39,880 bases of DNA from Pseudomonadota bacterium (GCA_023410905.1 JAEYPL010000170.1:1-39880); one strand, 5' to 3'. Counted from the first letter of the stretch, positions 24,153 to 32,372 are shown. Numbers and translations: made by a program. The notes: generated by a model not told the origin, from the letters alone.

Positions 24153-24470
24153 ATGATCACCGCCATCGTCCGCTACCGGCTTCCGCCGACGATCGACCGC
24201 CAAGCCTGCAGGCAGCACTACCTGAAGATTTCGCCCGGGTTCAGCGAGGTGCCGGGGCTCATCAGCAAGCATTTTATCTGGAGGCCGGACGGTACAGCCG
24301 GCGGGGTCTATCAATGGGAGAACCGGGCATCGGCCGAGGCTTTCTATGCAGGGCCGTGGCACAAAGGCATTCTTGAACGCTACGGCGCTGAGCCGGCAAT
24401 CGAGTATTTCGAAGTCTTCAGCATTACGGACAATGCGAGCGGGGTCGTTCGCGTGCCCGCTGTGGCCTGA
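24153..24470 (+). CDS. YdhR-like (dimeric alpha-beta barrel) protein
   Basis: A 105-residue small protein resembling the putative monooxygenase family YdhR: ITAIVRYRLPP opening, then VPGLISKHFIWRPDGTAGGVYQWENRAS (quoted in two parts: residues 34-49, 50-61), AFYAGPWH and EYFEVF. Members form a ferredoxin-like dimer; activity is not established. The start is at 24153, chosen because the family core begins there. It diverges from the HAD gene and ends in a strong terminator. Confidence 0.75.
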   Translation: MITAIVRYRLPPTIDRQACRQHYLKISPGFSEVPGLISKHFIWRPDGTAGGVYQWENRASAEAFYAGPWHKGILERYGAEPAIEYFEVFSITDNASGVVRVPAVA

Positions 24471-24475
24471 CGCAA

Positions 24476-24506
24476 AAAGGGCCGGCACGCGATGTGCCGG
24501 CCCTTT
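24476..24506. terminator. Bidirectional intrinsic terminator
   Basis: A perfect 13-bp stem, AAAGGGCCGGCAC (24476-24488) and GTGCCGGCCCTTT (24494-24506), encloses the loop GCGAT. It has an A-run on one side and a T-run on the other, so it can serve the YdhR-like gene and, from the other strand, the DUF4167 gene that ends 22 bases away. Confidence 0.9.
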
Positions 24507-24527
24507 GATTGAAACAACTGCCAGCGC

Positions 24528-25475
24528 TCAGGCGCCCGGCTTCTCCTGCGCGCCGTCGGTATCCGGCGCGCGCTCCTCCGACGCCTCTTCACGACGCGGG
24601 CGGCGCACGGGACGGCGCAGGAACTCCGGCTGATCCTTCATCATGTCAAAGCGCTCGCCGCGACGGCGAGGCTGCGGGGCCTCACGAGCGGGTGGCGCCT
24701 CCGTGGCTTCGATGACGGGTTGCGGCTGTTCGGTGGGCACGGGCTCCCGGACGGGGCGCGGCTCGTCCATACCCTCGTTGCGCTCGGCGCGTTCGCTACG
24801 CTCCGGCCGGTCCGCGCGATCGCTGCGATAGTCGGGCCGCTCGTAGCGGCGGTCGCGGAAGCGTGGGCTGTCGCCACGGTCGCTGCGACCTTCGTGACGG
24901 TTGTCGGAGCGGTGATCCTGCTGGCGGCCCTGCTGGCGGCGGTCGTCACGCCGATCCTCGCGACGATCCTCACGGCGCTCATCGTGGCGGCCATTGCCGT
25001 TCTCATGACGCGGCTGGGGCTGCGGCTCCTGGCCGGGATGACGTGCAAAGGTGGGGACTGCGGGCTGATCGCCCATGCCCGGATCGATCGGCTCGCCGTC
25101 GGCGTCCTCGCCGGCTTCGCCCATGTCGGCCCCAAGCATGGGGCGATGGCGGTGGCCGTTGGCATTGGCTGGATCGCCGCCCTGCTGAGTCTGCTGCTCG
25201 CGGTAGGCGATAATCATGCGGTTGTAATGTTCGGCGTGCTGGAGATAGTTCTCGGCCAGGACCGGATCGCCCGAGGACTGGGCGTCGCGGGCGAGCGCGA
25301 TATACTTGGCTGCGACGTCGGCGGCTGTGCCGCGGACCTTCACGTCCGGGCCGTTCGACTCGAAGCTGCGCGCGAGCGGGTTTTGCCCTTTGCGGTGATG
25401 ATTATTGTGGCTGCTGCCATTGCCACCGCTGCTGCCGCGGCTACGCCCGCGGCGATGCTGCTGACCCTGCCTCAT
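24528..25475 (-). CDS. DUF4167 protein, Arg-rich disordered tail
   Basis: A 315-residue protein with a recognisable DUF4167 core: NPLARSFESNGPDVKVRGTA (residues 32-51) then AKYIALARDAQSSGDPVLAENYLQHAEHY (56-84, given in part). Before it is a Gly/Arg/Asn/His-rich stretch like an RGG box. After about residue 100 it is low-complexity, with RREDRRED-type repeats of Arg, Asp, Glu and Pro. The composition suggests nucleic-acid binding, but the function is unknown. It lies downstream of prmC-prfA, a neighbourhood I recall as conserved in Hyphomicrobiales. Antisense reading frames across it are open because of its GC-rich codons. Confidence 0.9.
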   Translation of the reverse strand: MRQGQQHRRGRSRGSSGGNGSSHNNHHRKGQNPLARSFESNGPDVKVRGTAADVAAKYIALARDAQSSGDPVLAENYLQHAEHYNRMIIAYREQQTQQGGDPANANGHRHRPMLGADMGEAGEDADGEPIDPGMGDQPAVPTFARHPGQEPQPQPRHENGNGRHDERREDRREDRRDDRRQQGRQQDHRSDNRHEGRSDRGDSPRFRDRRYERPDYRSDRADRPERSERAERNEGMDEPRPVREPVPTEQPQPVIEATEAPPAREAPQPRRRGERFDMMKDQPEFLRRPVRRPRREEASEERAPDTDGAQEKPGA

Positions 25476-25849
25476 AGGCTCCCGTTCTTTCCTCGAAGGG
25501 TTCTTGCGTGTTCAAGCACGCCGGAGCCATTACTTCGTGGCTCCAATTCGAGCAGGCCCATTACAGCCCCGATGACGAATGACGTTCTGTCATGCCGTCA
25601 CGGCAACAAGCAACGAGGCCCGCACAACACCGACCTACATCAGAGATGTTCCCTGTGATCCTTTACGCACCGCTCCCGACCCAAGGCCCCAAGGTGCGAC
25701 ACACGTCCCGATCACGGAGTTTAGGTGGACCTGGCAGTGTTTGGCGCTAACGCACCCTGCTCTGCCCCTCACCAGCTGGGCTCGTCCTCCCGCCACGGTT
25801 CAAAACCGACTTGGCTCGGACGCGCCACATGCTTTGCCTGGGCCGTAAG
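25476..25849. other. 374-base intergenic region before DUF4167
   Basis: No convincing gene. It contains an inverted repeat GGAGCC...GGCTCC (25523-25528 and 25539-25544) about 50 bases before the DUF4167 start, which would form a hairpin in the 5' leader of that transcript. Several short open frames look like chance. A small RNA could lie here, but I see no direct evidence. Confidence 0.4.
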
Positions 25850-26812
25850 CTAGCCTCCTTGGTCTGCGATTCCAAGATTTATTTTCCAGTTGCGACCAGA
25901 TGTGGCAACCGCAACACAGCGGGTGTTGCCACCAAGATCGCGCAAAAGCGGCCAGTTCAGCGGTGCCGGCCTGAGCCCATGTTCCGAGGCGATCGCGGAC
26001 ACGGCTGCTGCTTGATCATGTCCGACCTCGAATACGGCAAAGCCGGAGGATTCTAGGACGCGCGGGGTATCTGCAAGTATTGCGCGGTAAGCCTCGAGGC
26101 CGTCTGGTCCGCCGTCCAGTGCCGCCCTCGGATCCCACCGGGCCACTTCAGGGGCCAGGGTGGCGATCTCGCCACTCGGTATATAGGGCGGATTACTCAC
26201 TATGAGATGGTAGCGATCGGAGACTTCTTCAAGCCAGTGCGAGCGGACGAAGCGGATGCGGTTGGCGAGACCGTGGCGCTCGGCATTCTGGCGAGCGATT
26301 TCGAGCGCCAACTGGCTGATGTCGGTTGCGGTGGCTTCGGCATCGGGGAGGGCGGCGAGCAATGCGAGCGCAATCGCGCCGGTGCCCGTGCCGAGATCGA
26401 GGATCTTGAGCGGGCTTTCCCGCGGGGTGATCTGCTGAGCAAGTGTAAGCGCAACTTCGACCACCGTTTCGGTATCGGGGCGTGGGTCGAGCGTCTCGGC
26501 ATTGAGCGCGAGCGTGAGACCGTGAAAGGCACGCTCACCGATAATCCGCGATATGGGCTCATGAGCCGTGCGGCGGGCGAGCAGGTCCGCGAGGCGGCGT
26601 CGCTCATCATCCTCGAGCGTACGCTCTGGCGCGCGCAGCAGTGCCGCACGATCGAGCCCGAGCGCGTGCGCCACGAGATAGCGCGCGTCCCCGGACGCTT
26701 CTGCAACTCCGGCAGCAGCAAGATGCGCCGTCGCCGCAACAAGCGACTCGCGGACCGTGTGGTACGCGCTGCTATCGCCGGGAGACGCGTTGCTCAAGGC
26801 CGTATGCCTCAC
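25850..26812 (-). CDS. prmC: Release factor glutamine methyltransferase PrmC
   Basis: A 320-residue SAM-dependent methyltransferase that N5-methylates the glutamine of the GGQ motif in release factors RF1 and RF2. The SAM-binding LDLGTGTGAIALALL and the substrate-binding NPPYIP are present after the N-terminal helical recognition domain. Translation probably starts at GTG 26812, which overlaps the prfA stop as GTGA. The C-terminus is a little longer than common. It lies directly after its substrate gene prfA, the expected operon. Confidence 0.95.
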   Translation of the reverse strand: MRHTALSNASPGDSSAYHTVRESLVAATAHLAAAGVAEASGDARYLVAHALGLDRAALLRAPERTLEDDERRRLADLLARRTAHEPISRIIGERAFHGLTLALNAETLDPRPDTETVVEVALTLAQQITPRESPLKILDLGTGTGAIALALLAALPDAEATATDISQLALEIARQNAERHGLANRIRFVRSHWLEEVSDRYHLIVSNPPYIPSGEIATLAPEVARWDPRAALDGGPDGLEAYRAILADTPRVLESSGFAVFEVGHDQAAAVSAIASEHGLRPAPLNWPLLRDLGGNTRCVAVATSGRNWKINLGIADQGG

Positions 26813-27891
26813 ATGCTGCCAGCCAAGGCGGCGAGCTGGTTCGCCTGGTGATCGGCGGTCAGCGTATCGATGACTTCATCGAGCGCGGGACCGCCTTCGA
26901 GAAGCTCGTCGAGCTTGTGCAGGGTCAGATTGATGCGGTGATCGGTGACGCGCCCCTGCGGAAAATTGTACGTGCGGATGCGCTGAGAGCGATCACCTGA
27001 GCCGACCTGCCCCTTGCGCTCGGCCGCCCGCGCGTCGTCCGACTGCTGGCGCTGCATTTCATAGAGACGCGAGCGCATGACCTGCATGGCGAGGCGGCGG
27101 TTCTGATGCTGCGACTTCTCTGCCGACACGACGATGATGCCGGTTGGAATGTGCAGGATGCGCACCGCGGATTCGGTCTTGTTGACGTGCTGGCCACCGG
27201 CGCCGCCCGCGCGCATGGTATCGATGCGCAGATCCTCGGGCTTGATTTCGAAATCGACTTCCTCGGGTTCGGGCAGCACGGCCACCGTTGCCGCCGAGGT
27301 ATGAATGCGTCCGCTCGCCTCGGTTGCCGGCACGCGCTGGACGCGATGCACGCCCGACTCGAACTTGAGACGCGCGAAGACACCCTTTCCGGAAATGGAC
27401 GCGACGACTTCTTTGTAACCGCCGAGATCGTTCTCCGACATCGCGATGATCTCGACTTTCCAGCGGTGAAGGTCGGCATAGCGGCTATACATGCGGAAGA
27501 GGTCGGCCGCGAACAATGCAGCTTCATCACCGCCGGTGCCGGCGCGAACTTCGAGGATGACGTCGGCCTCGTCGGCGGCATCCTTGGGCAGGAGCTGGAT
27601 CTTGAGATCGTGCTCGAGGCCCTCGAGGCGGGCATTGACGTCGCGTAGCTCTTCCTCGGCCAGTGCCGCCATCTCACGATCGGTACCGCTCGCCTTGATC
27701 ATCGCAGAGAGGTCGTCACGCTCGGTCTCGGTCTTGCGCAAAGCCTCGATGGCCTGGACGACCGGATCGATCTCGGCGAACTCTTTGGAAAGACGTGCGA
27801 AGTCGGCCGCGCTCGGCCCGGCATTGAGCTGGGCCTGCACGACGTGCCAGCGCTCGACCAGCCGGTCGAGCTTCTGCTGCGGGATAGACAT
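26809..27891 (-). CDS. prfA: Peptide chain release factor 1
   Basis: A 360-residue RF1 that reads UAA and UAG stop codons. The stop-codon-recognising tripeptide PAT (residues 188-190, in RVPATEASGRIHTSA) and the catalytic GGQ (G232-G233-Q234) are both conserved. Length and start agree with the family. The stop overlaps the prmC start, so modification enzyme and substrate are cotranslated. Confidence 0.98.
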   Translation of the reverse strand: MSIPQQKLDRLVERWHVVQAQLNAGPSAADFARLSKEFAEIDPVVQAIEALRKTETERDDLSAMIKASGTDREMAALAEEELRDVNARLEGLEHDLKIQLLPKDAADEADVILEVRAGTGGDEAALFAADLFRMYSRYADLHRWKVEIIAMSENDLGGYKEVVASISGKGVFARLKFESGVHRVQRVPATEASGRIHTSAATVAVLPEPEEVDFEIKPEDLRIDTMRAGGAGGQHVNKTESAVRILHIPTGIIVVSAEKSQHQNRRLAMQVMRSRLYEMQRQQSDDARAAERKGQVGSGDRSQRIRTYNFPQGRVTDHRINLTLHKLDELLEGGPALDEVIDTLTADHQANQLAALAGSM

Positions 27892-28017
27892 GCGCCCTTC
27901 TTACGACTCTTTCCGCGGAGGGGGGAACGCGCTTTCTCGGCTGGAACGCGCCGAGATGCAACCGGGAAGCGTAGGGGCAGTCACAGCCTGCCTTCAGGAG
28001 GCCCGAGTGCCAGGATG

Positions 28018-28749
28018 TCAGCGGGCGGTGGTCGGCAGCTTGTCGGCCTTGCGGCTGCTGGGGTCGGCCACTTCGATCCACTTGAGGCCGTCGCGGCGCG
28101 GGGCAAGGCGGATGGAGAGCGTATCGAGGCCGGCCAGCATGGGTTGCGCGACCGAGGCTGGCAGCACCGTGATGGCTTCCCGCAGTGCGCGCGGCTGCGC
28201 CTGGACCATCCATACGGCCGCGGCGATGATCACCATCGGTCCGGCGACCGCCATGAGCGCGCGACCGCGACCGCGCGTGCGGACGCGCACTTTCGGCTTC
28301 TTCGGGGCGCGGCTCCTATCCTTTGGGGGAGGGCTCCCGCTCTCCATCGAACGGTCGGCACTCCTAGCGGGGCGACGACGCGGCTGCGGCTCCGGCTGTG
28401 GGGCAACCCGTGCTGTTGGGCGCGGTTCCGTGCGCTCGGCGGCGCGCTGAAGTGCACCGAGACCGCGCTCCGGCGGTGCACCGAGATGCGTCGGGCTCGT
28501 CTGCTCATAGATGCGTTGGAGGAGTGGGCGCGGATCTACGCGATGAAGGGCGCAGAAACCTGCCACAATGCGCTGCGTCTCTTCCCAGTGCGGCAGCCCG
28601 CGCAGGCGGCCCTGCTCGAGCGTCATGATGGTGTCGACGGTGGTGCCGAGGCGGAGCGCGAGTTCGCCGGGCGTCATGCCGAGCGCGAGGCGCATATCGC
28701 CGATCAACGAGCCGAGGCTTTCATCGAGCCCGGACGTACGCTCGGCCAT
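28018..28749 (-). CDS. HTH-membrane protein, RodZ-like topology
   Basis: A 243-residue protein with a cytoplasmic helix-turn-helix of the Cro/RodZ type (about residues 12-70: LIGDMRLALGMTPGELALRL then VDTIMTLEQGRL), a long Arg/Pro-rich linker and one transmembrane helix (163-182), leaving about 60 residues outside. That arrangement is RodZ-like, though the short outer domain is not the canonical RodZ beta domain. The start is uncertain: ATG 28749 lacks a ribosome-binding site, while an in-frame GTG at 28848 has GGAAG nine bases ahead and would add 33 residues. It lies upstream of prfA. Not a confirmed RodZ. Confidence 0.7.
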   Translation of the reverse strand: MAERTSGLDESLGSLIGDMRLALGMTPGELALRLGTTVDTIMTLEQGRLRGLPHWEETQRIVAGFCALHRVDPRPLLQRIYEQTSPTHLGAPPERGLGALQRAAERTEPRPTARVAPQPEPQPRRRPARSADRSMESGSPPPKDRSRAPKKPKVRVRTRGRGRALMAVAGPMVIIAAAVWMVQAQPRALREAITVLPASVAQPMLAGLDTLSIRLAPRRDGLKWIEVADPSSRKADKLPTTAR

Positions 28750-29124
28750 CGATGTAATGTGCAAAGGCGCCGTACGCCCCGCTTGCCCCCGCAGCGGCGT
28801 CCCTCTCGGCGCATCGGCGTAGTCGGACTTCTTGAACAAAGAACGCACGATTACTCGCTTCCGGTACGCTGATTTACACGCTCTCCTCGCGGCGCCGACA
28901 GTCGTCCGCCGAAGTCGAGACACATTCCCAAAATTGGAATCCAAAGCGGCGCCTTTGTGACACCTGTCAACGCCATCCCCATGACGTTGGCCCCATAACG
29001 CTGGACCCCACCTATACGCGCATTTTGGCGCGCGAGGGCATCCCTTGTCAAAGGTTTGTCGCACTGCGAGCAGAAGAGGCGCGGATGTTATGGCGCGCTG
29101 AACGCGCCGACGCTCAGCAAAGCG
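28750..29124. other. Intergenic region between HTH-membrane gene and cpdR
   Basis: The first 99 bases may encode an N-terminal extension of the HTH protein (GTG 28848). The remainder holds an imperfect dyad ATTCC...GGAAT (28924-28940), otherwise nothing I can name. Confidence 0.4.
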
Positions 29125-29514
29125 TCAGCCGCCCGTAAGCAGCTTGTCGACCTCGGCGACGAGATCCTTCAGATGGAAGGGCTTGGAGAGAACACGCGCA
29201 TCCTTGGGCGTGGGTTTGTCGCTGTTGAGCGTGACAGCGGCGAAGCCGGTGATGAACATGATCTTCAATTCAGGATCGATCTCGCTTGCCCGTCGCGCGA
29301 GCTCGATGCCGTCCATGCGCGGCATCACGATATCCGTCAGCAGCAGCGAGAAGGGCTCTTCCTTGAGCCTGTCGAAGGCTTCTGCGCCGTTGGCGAAAGC
29401 CACGACCTCATAGCCCGCCTTGGTCAGCGCGCGGGTCAAAAATCCACGCATTGAATCGTCGTCTTCCGCGAGCAGAATGCGCTGCGCGGTCAGTGCCGAT
29501 ACCTTCGCCGTCAT
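29125..29514 (-). CDS. cpdR: Response regulator CpdR
   Basis: A 129-residue single-domain receiver protein. It has the acidic pocket LAEDDD, phospho-acceptor D61 in LLTDIVMPRMDG, and the conserved KPF near the end, with no output domain. CpdR in Caulobacter and Sinorhizobium controls polar placement of the ClpXP protease and cell-cycle progression downstream of the CckA-ChpT relay; assignment is by length, sequence resemblance and lack of output domain. The ATG at 29514 is used; GAGG is only one base ahead, and an in-frame TTG at 29529 is possible. Confidence 0.85.
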   Translation of the reverse strand: MTAKVSALTAQRILLAEDDDSMRGFLTRALTKAGYEVVAFANGAEAFDRLKEEPFSLLLTDIVMPRMDGIELARRASEIDPELKIMFITGFAAVTLNSDKPTPKDARVLSKPFHLKDLVAEVDKLLTGG

Positions 29515-29981
29515 GCCTCGTGCCCCCAATCCGTCCCCATCCCGAAATCCGGGGTACTATGCACCGAGCAAGCTGGTGACGCCGGAATCTGACGCCAATT
29601 TGGTAAACTGCTGGTGAATGCACAGCAATTCATCGTCGATGTGCTCAATGTGAGATCAGTTCTCGAGAACGTGACGCGCAAACCGGGTTTACATGTACTA
29701 GCGATCGTCTCGCTGACCACTATATTCGCATGATCGCGTCGATCGTGCACGGAATGCTTAGAAGGCTTTGAAAACGCACTTATCTGCGGCACTTCAGCCT
29801 GGACTACCATAATCTCTGCATAGATCGGTGCTAGTGATGGACAGCGACAATTGCCCTTGGCAATGTCGTCTGAGAGCAGCACGGAAGACCGGCGCGCGCA
29901 AGTTTCTGTTCACACGGGCGATCGACGGCAGTGACGACGCATAAATTGACCACGTGATTCAAGCGACGCGACAAAGGCCCC
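29515..29981. other. 467-base gene-free region between cpdR and N-formylglutamate amidohydrolase
   Basis: AT-richer than its surroundings, divergent promoter zone. It includes a perfect 12-bp palindrome GTTCTCGAGAAC (29659-29670). One minus-strand frame of 123 codons across it has no coding look (Cys/Ser-rich, no ribosome-binding site). I see no CtrA site (TTAA-N7-TTAA). Confidence 0.4.
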
Positions 29982-30881
29982 ATGCTGGAAACCGAGCGTA
30001 CTGCCATCGAACAGCATCTGACGCCGCCCTATCTGCTGGCCGTGCCGCGCCTGCAGACGGTGCCGTTCGTGTTCTGCTCGCCGCACTCGGGTCGGGTTTA
30101 TACGGATGCCTTCCTGGCCGCCTCGCGCCTCAGCGCGAGCTCGCTGCGCAAGTCCGAGGATTGCTACGTCGATGACCTCTTCGCGGGGGTGGCTGCGCTC
30201 GGCGCCCCGCTCATCGCCGCCCGTTTTCCGCGCGCGTACGTCGATGTGAACCGCGAGCCCTACGAGCTCGATCCGGAACTCTTCGAGGAAGTTCTGCCGC
30301 CGTTCGCCAACAGCCGCTCCATTCGTGTGGCCGGCGGGCTCGGCACGATTGCCCGCGTCGTTGCCGATGCCGAGGAGATCTATAAGCGGCGACTGCCGCT
30401 TGCCGTCGCTCTCGAGCGCATCGAGCGGCTGTACAAGCCATTCCACGGCGCACTCGCCTCGCTGATCGATTCTACGGCGCGCCGCTTCGGTGCTGCCATG
30501 CTCATCGACTGCCACTCCATGCCGTCGTCCTCAACGGGCTATGTCGGAACGCAGCGCCCAGACTTCGTGCTCGGCGATCGCTTCGGTGCTTCGTGCGATG
30601 GCCGCCTGACGCGCTTCCTCCGCGAGGAGCTGACCGCGCTCGGCTACACCGTGCATCTCAACCGCCCATATGCGGGCGGCTACATCACCGAGTATTACGG
30701 TCGCCCCCAGCGCGGGCTGCACGCGCTGCAGATCGAGATCAATCGCGCGCTCTATCTCAACGAGCGCACGTTCGAGAAGAAGCCCGGCTTCGCGGTCGTC
30801 GAGCGCCATCTGCGCACGGTCATCGGGCGGCTTTTCAACGAGCTGCCGGGTATGCTCGGTGGCCGCGAGGCCGCGGAGTAG
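29982..30881 (+). CDS. N-formylglutamate amidohydrolase family protein
   Basis: A 299-residue member of the N-formylglutamate deformylase family (HutG2 type), which releases formate from N-formyl-L-glutamate, the last step of one histidine-degradation route. FCSPHSGRVY (residues 31-40), RAYVDVNREPYELDP and MLIDCHSMPS carry the metal and substrate residues, and EINRALYLNE is family typical. No other hut genes are near, so the substrate is inferred, and related enzymes act on other formylated compounds. AAAGG is four bases ahead of the start. A riboswitch-controlled gene follows. Confidence 0.85.
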   Translation: MLETERTAIEQHLTPPYLLAVPRLQTVPFVFCSPHSGRVYTDAFLAASRLSASSLRKSEDCYVDDLFAGVAALGAPLIAARFPRAYVDVNREPYELDPELFEEVLPPFANSRSIRVAGGLGTIARVVADAEEIYKRRLPLAVALERIERLYKPFHGALASLIDSTARRFGAAMLIDCHSMPSSSTGYVGTQRPDFVLGDRFGASCDGRLTRFLREELTALGYTVHLNRPYAGGYITEYYGRPQRGLHALQIEINRALYLNERTFEKKPGFAVVERHLRTVIGRLFNELPGMLGGREAAE

Positions 30882-30926
30882 GCCTCCCTCGCATCCCAGC
30901 TATCGGCAATTCGCGCGCGCCGTCCG

Positions 30927-30955
30927 TTGCGCGCGCCCGTGCGCGTGCCTATCCT
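30927..30955 (+). promoter_or_regulatory. Promoter of the FMN riboswitch-ribH unit
   Basis: TTGCGC (30927-30932) and TATCCT (30950-30955) are 17 bases apart and end seven bases before the riboswitch, as expected for its transcription start. Confidence 0.5.
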
Positions 30956-30961
30956 CGCTCT

Positions 30962-31099
30962 GTTCTCAGGGCGGGGTGAAACTCCCCACCGGCGGTATGC
31001 GGCGGAAGCCGCGAGCCCGCGAGCGCCTTCCGCAATGGAAGGGTCAGCAGATCAGGTGCGAGGCCTGAGCCGACGGTCATAGTCCGGATGGAAGAGAAC
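30962..31099 (+). ncRNA. FMN riboswitch (RFN element)
   Basis: All the hallmark blocks are present in order: AGGGCGGGGTGAAACTCCCC (30968-30987), ACCGGCGGTA, the variable arm, GAGCCCGCGAGCG (31013-31025), GGTCAGCAGATCAGGTGCGA (31042-31061), GAGCCGACGGTCATAGTCCG (31067-31086) and GGATGGAAGAGAACG. The outer P1 stem is GTTCTC (30962-30967) with GAGAAC (31094-31099). It binds flavin mononucleotide and down-regulates the downstream ribH when FMN is high. Confidence 0.97.
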
Positions 31100-31141
31100 G
31101 CGCAGACCCGTCGCTTCGGCGCGTGGGGATGCACGTGATCG

Positions 31142-31170
31142 CCTTGGGTGACGTGTCCAAACCAAGGAGG
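31142..31170 (+). promoter_or_regulatory. Hairpin sequestering the ribH ribosome-binding site
   Basis: CCTTGG (31142-31147) can pair with CCAAGG (31162-31167), which contains the first bases of the AAGGAGG ribosome-binding site (31164-31170). There is no U-tract here, so the FMN riboswitch probably works by blocking translation initiation. Whether the arm is freed on loss of FMN cannot be shown by eye. Confidence 0.5.
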
Positions 31171-31176
31171 ATCACT

Positions 31177-31611
31177 GTGACACACACCCGTTTTGCCTTC
31201 ATCAAAGCCCGCTGGCACGCCGACATCGTCGATCGTGCGCTCGACGGATTCTGCGAGATCGTTCCGGCCGATCGCATCGATGTTTTCGACGTTCCCGGCG
31301 CCTTCGAGATGCCGCTGCTGGCGTGCGATCTCGCGGCTACGGGCCGCTACGCGGCTGTTGCTGCGGCGGCCTTCGTCGTGGATGGCGGCATTTATCGCCA
31401 CGAGTTCGTCGCGCAGGCCGTGGTCGATGGCCTCATGCGCGCGGGCCTCGATACGGGCGTGCCGGTGCTCTCCGTCTCGCTGACGCCACAGCAGTATCGC
31501 GAGGACGAGCACCACAACCGCATTTTCCGCGCGCACTTCGTCGAGAAAGGACGCGAGGCGGCGCGGGCGGCGCTTATGATCGTCGAGACGCGGGCGGCTC
31601 TCGTTGCCTGA
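31177..31611 (+). CDS. ribH: 6,7-dimethyl-8-ribityllumazine synthase, RibH2 type
   Basis: A 144-residue lumazine synthase, condensing 5-amino-6-ribitylaminouracil with 3,4-dihydroxy-2-butanone 4-phosphate in riboflavin synthesis. FAFIKARWHADIVDRAL near the start, VFDVPGAFEMPLL, and VDGGIYRHEFVAQAVVDG with H75 are the active-site blocks. The ARWHADIV and GGIYRHDFV-like motifs resemble Brucella RibH2, a decameric paralogue, more than the common RibH1. AAGGAGG six bases before GTG 31177 fixes the start; an ATG at 31123 in frame would include the hairpin. It is alone behind the FMN riboswitch. Confidence 0.93.
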   Translation: MTHTRFAFIKARWHADIVDRALDGFCEIVPADRIDVFDVPGAFEMPLLACDLAATGRYAAVAAAAFVVDGGIYRHEFVAQAVVDGLMRAGLDTGVPVLSVSLTPQQYREDEHHNRIFRAHFVEKGREAARAALMIVETRAALVA

Positions 31612-31615
31612 TCCC

Positions 31616-31706
31616 GCCTTCGGCGCGACGGGCTGTTTGACAGTGGCGCGCCTCTGGCGCGACCGCCCCGCACCCCATCCGGGAGGGAAACACCCTCCCG
31701 GGCCTA
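31616..31706. repeat. Dispersed hairpin repeat, family B copy 2
   Basis: It begins GCCTTCGGCGCGACGGGC, like the copy at 2586, has a longer middle, and ends with the same 9-bp stem CCGGGAGGG/CCCTCCCGG (31679-31687 and 31693-31701) with a five-base loop. It sits between convergent ribH and cyclase and its end touches the cyclase stop codon, as the copy at 2586 touches the DUF1801 stop. Confidence 0.7.
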
Positions 31707-32372
31707 CATTCCCTCGATGCAGTAGACGCGCGCGGGCGCGACATCGCCGCCGGGGATCTTCAGCGGTGCGGCAGAAAGAAACACCTCCGGTTCGCGGATC
31801 TCGGCCGTGTTCGCCACGTACTCGATCATGTGCACACCAGCACGCAGCAGCACGTCATGCGTGACCTGCTCGGCCAGCGGGCGCTTCTCGCCCTTGAGCA
31901 TGAGCCGGATCGGATAGTCCTGCGGGAAGCTGTAGCCGATCGTGCGGATGCCCGTTGCGAGCAGCCATTCGGCGGCTTCGCGCGTGAGATAGGGGCTGTC
32001 GAGCCAGAACTCTTTCGTCATGGGTGAGCGCTGGCGATCCCAATTCGATTTGAGCAGCACCATGCCGCCGCGCTTGACGTGCTTCCCGCGCGCGCTGAGC
32101 TTTTCGGCACCGATAGCCTCGTTGGGCTGAACGTCCATGAGATCTATGACGGCGCACGGGCCGACGAGGTCGTCGAGCGGCGTCGCTTCGATGGTTGCGC
32201 CATCCGCGAACATGTGCCGCCGCGCATCGACGTGCGTATAGGAGTGGCAGGAGACCTTGAGCCACGTCACCTGCGCGAGATCGCCTTTCGCGAGATCTCC
32301 CGTGACGCTGATCTCCGTCGCCCAGCGCGGATGATCACCCGCAATGGACATGGATAGGTCAATGATCCGCAT
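31704..32372 (-). CDS. Cyclase family protein, kynurenine formamidase-like
   Basis: A 222-residue metal-dependent hydrolase of the cyclase family (kynurenine formamidase, isatin hydrolase and relatives). The zinc motif HxxTHxD appears as HSYTHVDA (H43, H47, D49); the usual glycine before Thr is a tyrosine here. GGGAGAG five bases ahead fixes the start at 32372. It starts 25 bases after proA and is probably in the same transcript, but no kynurenine-pathway genes are visible, so the substrate is open. Confidence 0.8.
   Translation of the reverse strand: MRIIDLSMSIAGDHPRWATEISVTGDLAKGDLAQVTWLKVSCHSYTHVDARRHMFADGATIEATPLDDLVGPCAVIDLMDVQPNEAIGAEKLSARGKHVKRGGMVLLKSNWDRQRSPMTKEFWLDSPYLTREAAEWLLATGIRTIGYSFPQDYPIRLMLKGEKRPLAEQVTHDVLLRAGVHMIEYVANTAEIREPEVFLSAAPLKIPGGDVAPARVYCIEGM

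Noticed and set aside
24720..25658. Hydrophobic plus-strand frame opposite DUF4167 that looks like a membrane protein
   Set aside because: It is the complement of Arg/Asp-rich codons, which gives Ala/Val/Leu; the DUF4167 core on the other strand is conserved.
29511..29882. 123-codon minus-strand frame upstream of cpdR
   Set aside because: No ribosome-binding site, Ser/Cys-rich composition, no recognisable domain.
31100..31176. Intrinsic terminator behind the FMN riboswitch
   Set aside because: No GC stem followed by a U-run; the candidate hairpin overlaps the ribosome-binding site instead.
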